Of a stretch of DNA of 64,000 nt, positions 60,450 through 64,000 are shown one piece after another. This DNA comes from Tricholoma matsutake (Eukaryota; Basidiomycota; Agaricomycetes; Agaricales; Tricholomataceae), in assembly GCA_026075535.2 (NCBI GenBank), contig AP026546.1, positions 5,642,001 through 5,706,000 of the forward strand, in the 5' to 3' direction. Each line of letters opens with the position of its first letter. Within the stretch, counting starts at the first letter, position 1. The notes beneath the pieces are model-generated. The model searched no databases. It saw only the letters and a program-made list of their open reading frames with translations, and was not told the DNA's origin. The translations under genes were made by a program, and so were the position numbers.

Positions 60450-62230
60450 CACAATGAAAGATAGTTGTTGTGAACATCAGGAAAATCCGATGCTGACTTA
60501 TTATGCTTAATGCTTCTTAAAGTCAAAATTAAGCAGAATTAAGCAGAATTAAGCAAATGGCTGTTAAGCAGATCTTGCTTAGAATAAGTAGGGTCATTTC
60601 CTGAATTAAGCAAAATTTGCTTAATTTATCCTTATATTGCTGCTTAAACTGCTTTTCGGCAAGTATCAGCTCTCAGGGGGCTGCCTAGCCATGTCAATAA
60701 GGAAATTAAGAAGACATTTAAATAGACATTTGAATCATAAAAAATATATATTTGGCTATTGAAATAGAGTATACTACATACATACATCATCACCGCTAAC
60801 TAACCCTCCTCACGCAAGATGTGAGGGGGGTGGGCATACAACATAAATAAAAAAATGCAGATCCTGTTGTCAGCGCATTGTGGTGGCCCCTGCTGTCTCT
60901 GTCCTGCTCTCCTCACATCGTCCCTGTCCTCGGCCTTGTTTCGTCATCCTTGTCGTTGTCGTCGCCGGTATCTCCGTTGTTGTTGTCCCATCCCCATCAT
61001 TGTTGTCCCATTCCCATTCCCCATGAGCAGTGGCTTGTGGAGGTGGTGCAGGGTGGTGGTGGTGGTTTTCCATAGATACAGCAACAGTAAAACCTAGAAG
61101 TTAAAGAGTTGATAAGTTGAATGAAAAAAAAAAAAGCGAACATGGAAAAAAATTACCTGGTGCTCAAACAACGATGAACAAACAACAATAGACGTTGTTT
61201 GTGCCCCTCATCACCCTTCCCCCGCTGCCTGCACCTATTTGCATCCCTGTTGTTGGGTTGTCCATTGTTGGCATCCTCGTTGTGGGCGCTAGCCCTCCTG
61301 GTCATTGTCGTCACTGGTCCTTGCTACCTCCCGGCCACCCCCCCACGGAAGTGGTGGGGGGCAGGTGGGGCCGGTAGTTGTTGTCATAGTCAAAATCACA
61401 GGTTTGTACCTAAAAATATTTGTTAACAAGAAAATGAAATGAGAAAAGAACAGAAAAGATACCTATAGCCCAAGAGACGTCGACAACGTCACTTGGGCCC
61501 TTTTTTGTTCTCCCTCATCATCGTCTCCCCATCTTCTCCATCCATCCAGGCTGCTCCCTGTTTCCACCCCATGAACACTTGCTTTCAGCATTGGTTGGGG
61601 GTGCTGTGGTGGTCATGGTGGCGTGGTTTTGCTGTTCCTGTCTTCTCGTCATTGTTCATCGGGCGTGGGTGCTTCTTTTTTCATTGTCATTATAATACTG
61701 TTAGAACCTATAAATTATTATATGTTAGTTGAAGCCCAAAAAAAAAGCAGGAAAAAGAAAATGTTGTCTGTGCCTGTTTTGTGTGCAATGCGGCCCCTTT
61801 CCGTCATTTGCTGGCGAGGTGGCAGCTGTGGGTGCATTGAGTGTGGATGTTTACAAACCGGTGGTGGTAGTGGAGGGAGGAGAGAGGGAGGACAGCAGCG
61901 ATGGCATCGGCGGCATCGACGGGTGGTGATGACCTGGCAGACATGGTTGATGACGACATGTCGTGGTTGCATGACGAACACATGAATTTCTGTTTTCAGG
62001 AAATGCCAAGGGACTTGGAAGAAATTTCAAACATAAGTCAAGCAGTCCTTAGGGCCTTAAGGACTTACAAGATTCTTACAGCCTTTATTTGCTGAAATGT
62101 CACTTATCCGCTTAATAGATTATATCTGCTTGACTGGTCATCAATTTTAAGGAAAAAATTGTACTTATTTTCCTTAATAAGGCTTAATTTCCTTAATTGG
62201 ACTCTAAGCTAAATAAGCTAAATAAGTCAA
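60450..62230. mobile_element. Unclassified DNA-transposon-like element with TTAAGC subterminal repeats
   Basis: Both ends contain many copies of TTAAGC/GCTTAA and related CTTAA motifs (about 60500-60650 and 62020-62220). The termini are imperfect inverted repeats: TGACTTATTATGCTTA at the left, and TGACTTATTTAGCTTA as the reverse complement of the right end. Between them a minus-strand series of low-complexity segments (HHHHPAPPP, WEWDNNDGDGTTTTE, GWMEKMGRR-like) is separated by intron-like gaps (GTATCTTTTCTG…TTTTTAG near 61408-61461). I found no transposase motif and no clean target duplication. It is probably a non-autonomous hAT-like element, with modest confidence. Confidence 0.45.
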
Positions 62231-62642
62231 CCATTGATTTTGCTGATGAAGGAGCAAGGCTCAAAGGCGAAGCCTGTGCTGCTTGGATGTGAACATGAGA
62301 GTTGAGAAGAAAGCAGCACAAGTAAAATCCCCTATCCATGCTGAGACTGTCTATGGCGAGGCCTCTGCTAAGACTTTAGCACCAAGCCATAAACAGCATG
62401 AACGATCGGAGTGAGATAAGATTGAGTGGAACTCAAGATTTTTGGGAGTGGCGCAGAGGCCTACGAAAACGCTCCCTTGGAACCCACGTTTACGACGATC
62501 AAATTTCCCAAATCTCGCTCCAGAACTTGCTCGATATGGTATGCTTGCACGTCGCATAAATATTACGTAAGCAGGCTGTGCGGAGCTTTCCGGAGTCCAC
62601 TCTTAGGTGAGTTTAACTAAATATTGAATATTGAATCCTACC
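62231..62642. promoter_or_regulatory. Upstream region of the NDUFAF2-like gene
   Basis: The segment from about 62400 to 62642 is less AT-rich than the neighbouring element and is probably host promoter/5' UTR. No specific motif was identified. Confidence 0.3.
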
Positions 62643-63509
62643 ATGTCGTTCTTAGCACGACTTTGGCAAAGACTACGAACTCCGGTACGCCAATTACTCT
62701 TCAACACTCACCCAAGGCATGACTATTTTATTCAGGTGCCATACGTAGGTCGAGATCTTGATGGTGTGTTCTATTTAATTTCTTGATTGAAATTAACTGG
62801 AAGTTTGACAAATACGTAGGGAATAGGTTCTACGAACATCCTAGCTCAACGTCAGGCACGTCTTTGCGCAGTGCACAGGTTGTATATCTGCTGATTGGTC
62901 GACCCGCCCCAGACCCAAGGCGAACCAAACGAACAGTTCAATACTATGACCCGGAGGCTGTTTGGCAATACATTGGTGGAGGCAGAAAACTGCCAGGTGC
63001 ACACATATCGTCATTACTTTCCTTTTCATGTATTAAAACCGTCATCGTTTAGTGCAGTGGTCCGCATGGTTAACGCACACTCGCCCCCATCCACCCACTG
63101 TCCAGGTCTGTTTCATCCCCGTGCGGAGTAACTTTTTATGAACACGGGTATTGGTTTTCTTACTATCTAGGAACTACAAATGGACCTGGCGCGACAACAT
63201 CGTGTTCTGGCCAACGTTGCGTTAATTGAGGCCCGGGATCAAGAAGAACGTGCTCAGATGCTTCGTCTCAATGCTGCCGCCTCTGCCCCTGCCGCGCCTG
63301 TAGCCAGCAACACCGTGACCACTGAAGGGGTAAAGTCGCCGCCCCCAGATGAACCTCTGCAGGCTTCAACCGATTCTCAATCCTCATCGCCGGACACTGC
63401 CGCGCGGTCCAACCGACAACACGATGGACTCCGGATTCCCTCAAGTTCCGAACCATATGCACCGCAATCCTGGGCTCCGCGGGTTCGTAGACGGGGTGGT
63501 GAGAACTGA
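62643..63509 (+). CDS. NDUFAF2: NDUFAF2/NDUFA12-family complex I assembly factor, 210 aa, five exons
   Basis: Proteins of this family help assemble mitochondrial NADH:ubiquinone oxidoreductase, occupying the site later taken by the NDUFA12 subunit. Exons: 62643-62763, 62820-62855, 62913-62996, 63053-63105, 63171-63509 (TGA). The product starts MSFLARLWQRLRTP and carries the family signature VGRDLDGNRFYEHP, DPRRTKRTVQYY, WQYIGGGRKLPVQWSAWL and THTRPHPPT. An Ala/Ser/Pro-rich, probably disordered C-terminus of about 100 aa follows. The joins keep one frame. The second intron uses a GC donor (CAG|GCACGT) because no GT donor keeps the conserved DPRRTK frame. The gene is free of premature stops. 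Choice of NDUFAF2 over NDUFA12 rests on the long tail and is less certain. Confidence 0.82.
62856..62912 (+). other. GC-AG intron in the NDUFAF2-like gene
   Basis: A 57-nt intron with donor CAG|GCACGT, a branch-like CTGAT at 62891 and acceptor CCCCAG (62907-62912). Splicing here joins PSSTS to DPRRTKR in frame. Nearby GT donors give the wrong phase or an intron of about 42 nt. Confidence 0.65.
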
Positions 63510-63727
63510 GCTTCAAGCAACCGCGTTGTGCACTGCCTTTGCGAAGCCAAAAGAATAACCATATCTCATCACAATCGCCGATGCCATTTTCTACACCCGC
63601 CCACTTAGTGCAAAAACGGCTTACGCTGAGCGTTTGCGAACAATTGATAGAGGACTCGAGGAATTGCCTTCTCGCTTCCTCAACACCTACCTCACCAAAA
63701 TAGAAATCATAGACCCTTCGTCAGCTA
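63510..63727. other. Spacer after the NDUFAF2-like gene, partly coding-like
   Basis: A plus-strand frame from about 63562 to TAG 63748-63750 reads ADAIFYTRPLSAKTAYAERL and RGLEELPSRFLNTYLTKIE. It has no upstream start codon and may be an internal exon of the next gene. The family is unknown. Confidence 0.3.
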
Positions 63728-64000
63728 ATGATGACGAAAATTCTTTGTAGAATTGCATATCGGCACTCCGGTGAACTTATGCCGGGTAGTCGTGATTTTT
63801 TTGATGCCGTTGTTAACATAAATTTGTCGCTGGTATATTTAAAAGCTGGTACTACACAGGATATTGTGTTTTCCACTTGGAACTGCCCACTCCCTCAGAT
63901 CTCGACTACCTGTATCAGTGAGTTCTTGGCACTTGATTATTTTCTATTGGAAGACTCAGAGTCATCAGATTTACAACCCAGCAGAAGATCTCAACTGAGA
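63728..64000 (+). CDS. Partial open reading frame at the right edge, unknown function
   Basis: Starts MMTKILCRIAYRHSGELMPG and stays open for 91 codons to the window end (SRDFFDAVVNINLSLVYLKA, FLALDYFLLEDSESSDLQ). I recognise no domain. It overlaps another open frame ending at 63750, so the true start or an exon junction could be different. It might be host coding sequence continuing to the right. Confidence 0.3.
   Translation, partial: MMTKILCRIAYRHSGELMPGSRDFFDAVVNINLSLVYLKAGTTQDIVFSTWNCPLPQISTTCISEFLALDYFLLEDSESSDLQPSRRSQLR

Noticed and set aside
60870..61377. Several plus- and minus-strand low-complexity frames as separate genes
   Set aside because: They overlap each other in a compositionally biased stretch and show no independent start or domain; treated as part of one unclassified element.

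Overview
The window looks like a transposon-rich block of a basidiomycete genome, most likely an Agaricomycete. The reasons are short introns of about 50-65 nt, a Plavaka-type DNA transposon, MULE and hAT transposases of basidiomycete type, chromodomain gypsy elements, and two fungal housekeeping genes. No species can be named from the sequence alone. Only two genes are intact and clearly host-encoded: a TRAPPII subunit Trs65-like gene (30194-33158, minus) and an NDUFAF2-like complex I assembly factor gene (62643-63509, plus). Almost everything else is mobile DNA, most of it broken.

Layout from left to right. 1-5770: gypsy-1 (minus; its left LTR runs off the window), nested inside the integrase of gypsy-2 (5771-11457, minus). 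Gypsy-2 also carries a 489-bp hAT-type MITE in its protease. 11660-14886: a decayed hAT transposase gene (minus), itself invaded by an about 1-kb noncoding repeat and a 582-bp MITE. 14887-16080: a truncated gypsy-2 relative ending in a head-to-head inverted LTR pair. 16081-18741: unassigned remnants. 18742-21915: a decayed MULE transposase gene (minus). 23271-30147: a complete 6.9-kb Plavaka-type transposon with about 62-bp terminal inverted repeats and a 6-bp target duplication, carrying a transposase gene and an accessory gene. It sits 41 bp downstream of the Trs65 stop codon. 33531-41241: gypsy-3 (plus, 3'-truncated, with an about 1.1-kb insertion). 43587-49168: a copia element (plus) with 274-bp LTRs and AAAAT target duplications. 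49174-54650: AT-rich sequence with unassigned gene remnants. 54655-55535: a casein kinase 1-like pseudogene split by a MITE and fused to gypsy-4 (55536-58330, minus), which carries a solo LTR of the gypsy-2 family. 58608-60349: a gag-like retroelement remnant. 60450-62230: an unclassified DNA-transposon-like element.

A recurring theme is the type of damage. Most disabling stops in the gypsy, copia, hAT and Plavaka genes are TGA where the family has arginine, and a few are TAA where it has glutamine; neighbouring missense changes are also C-to-T or G-to-A. The two host genes show no such stops. This fits cytosine-methylation or RIP-like C-to-T decay restricted to repeats. No rRNA, tRNA or CRISPR array was recognised.
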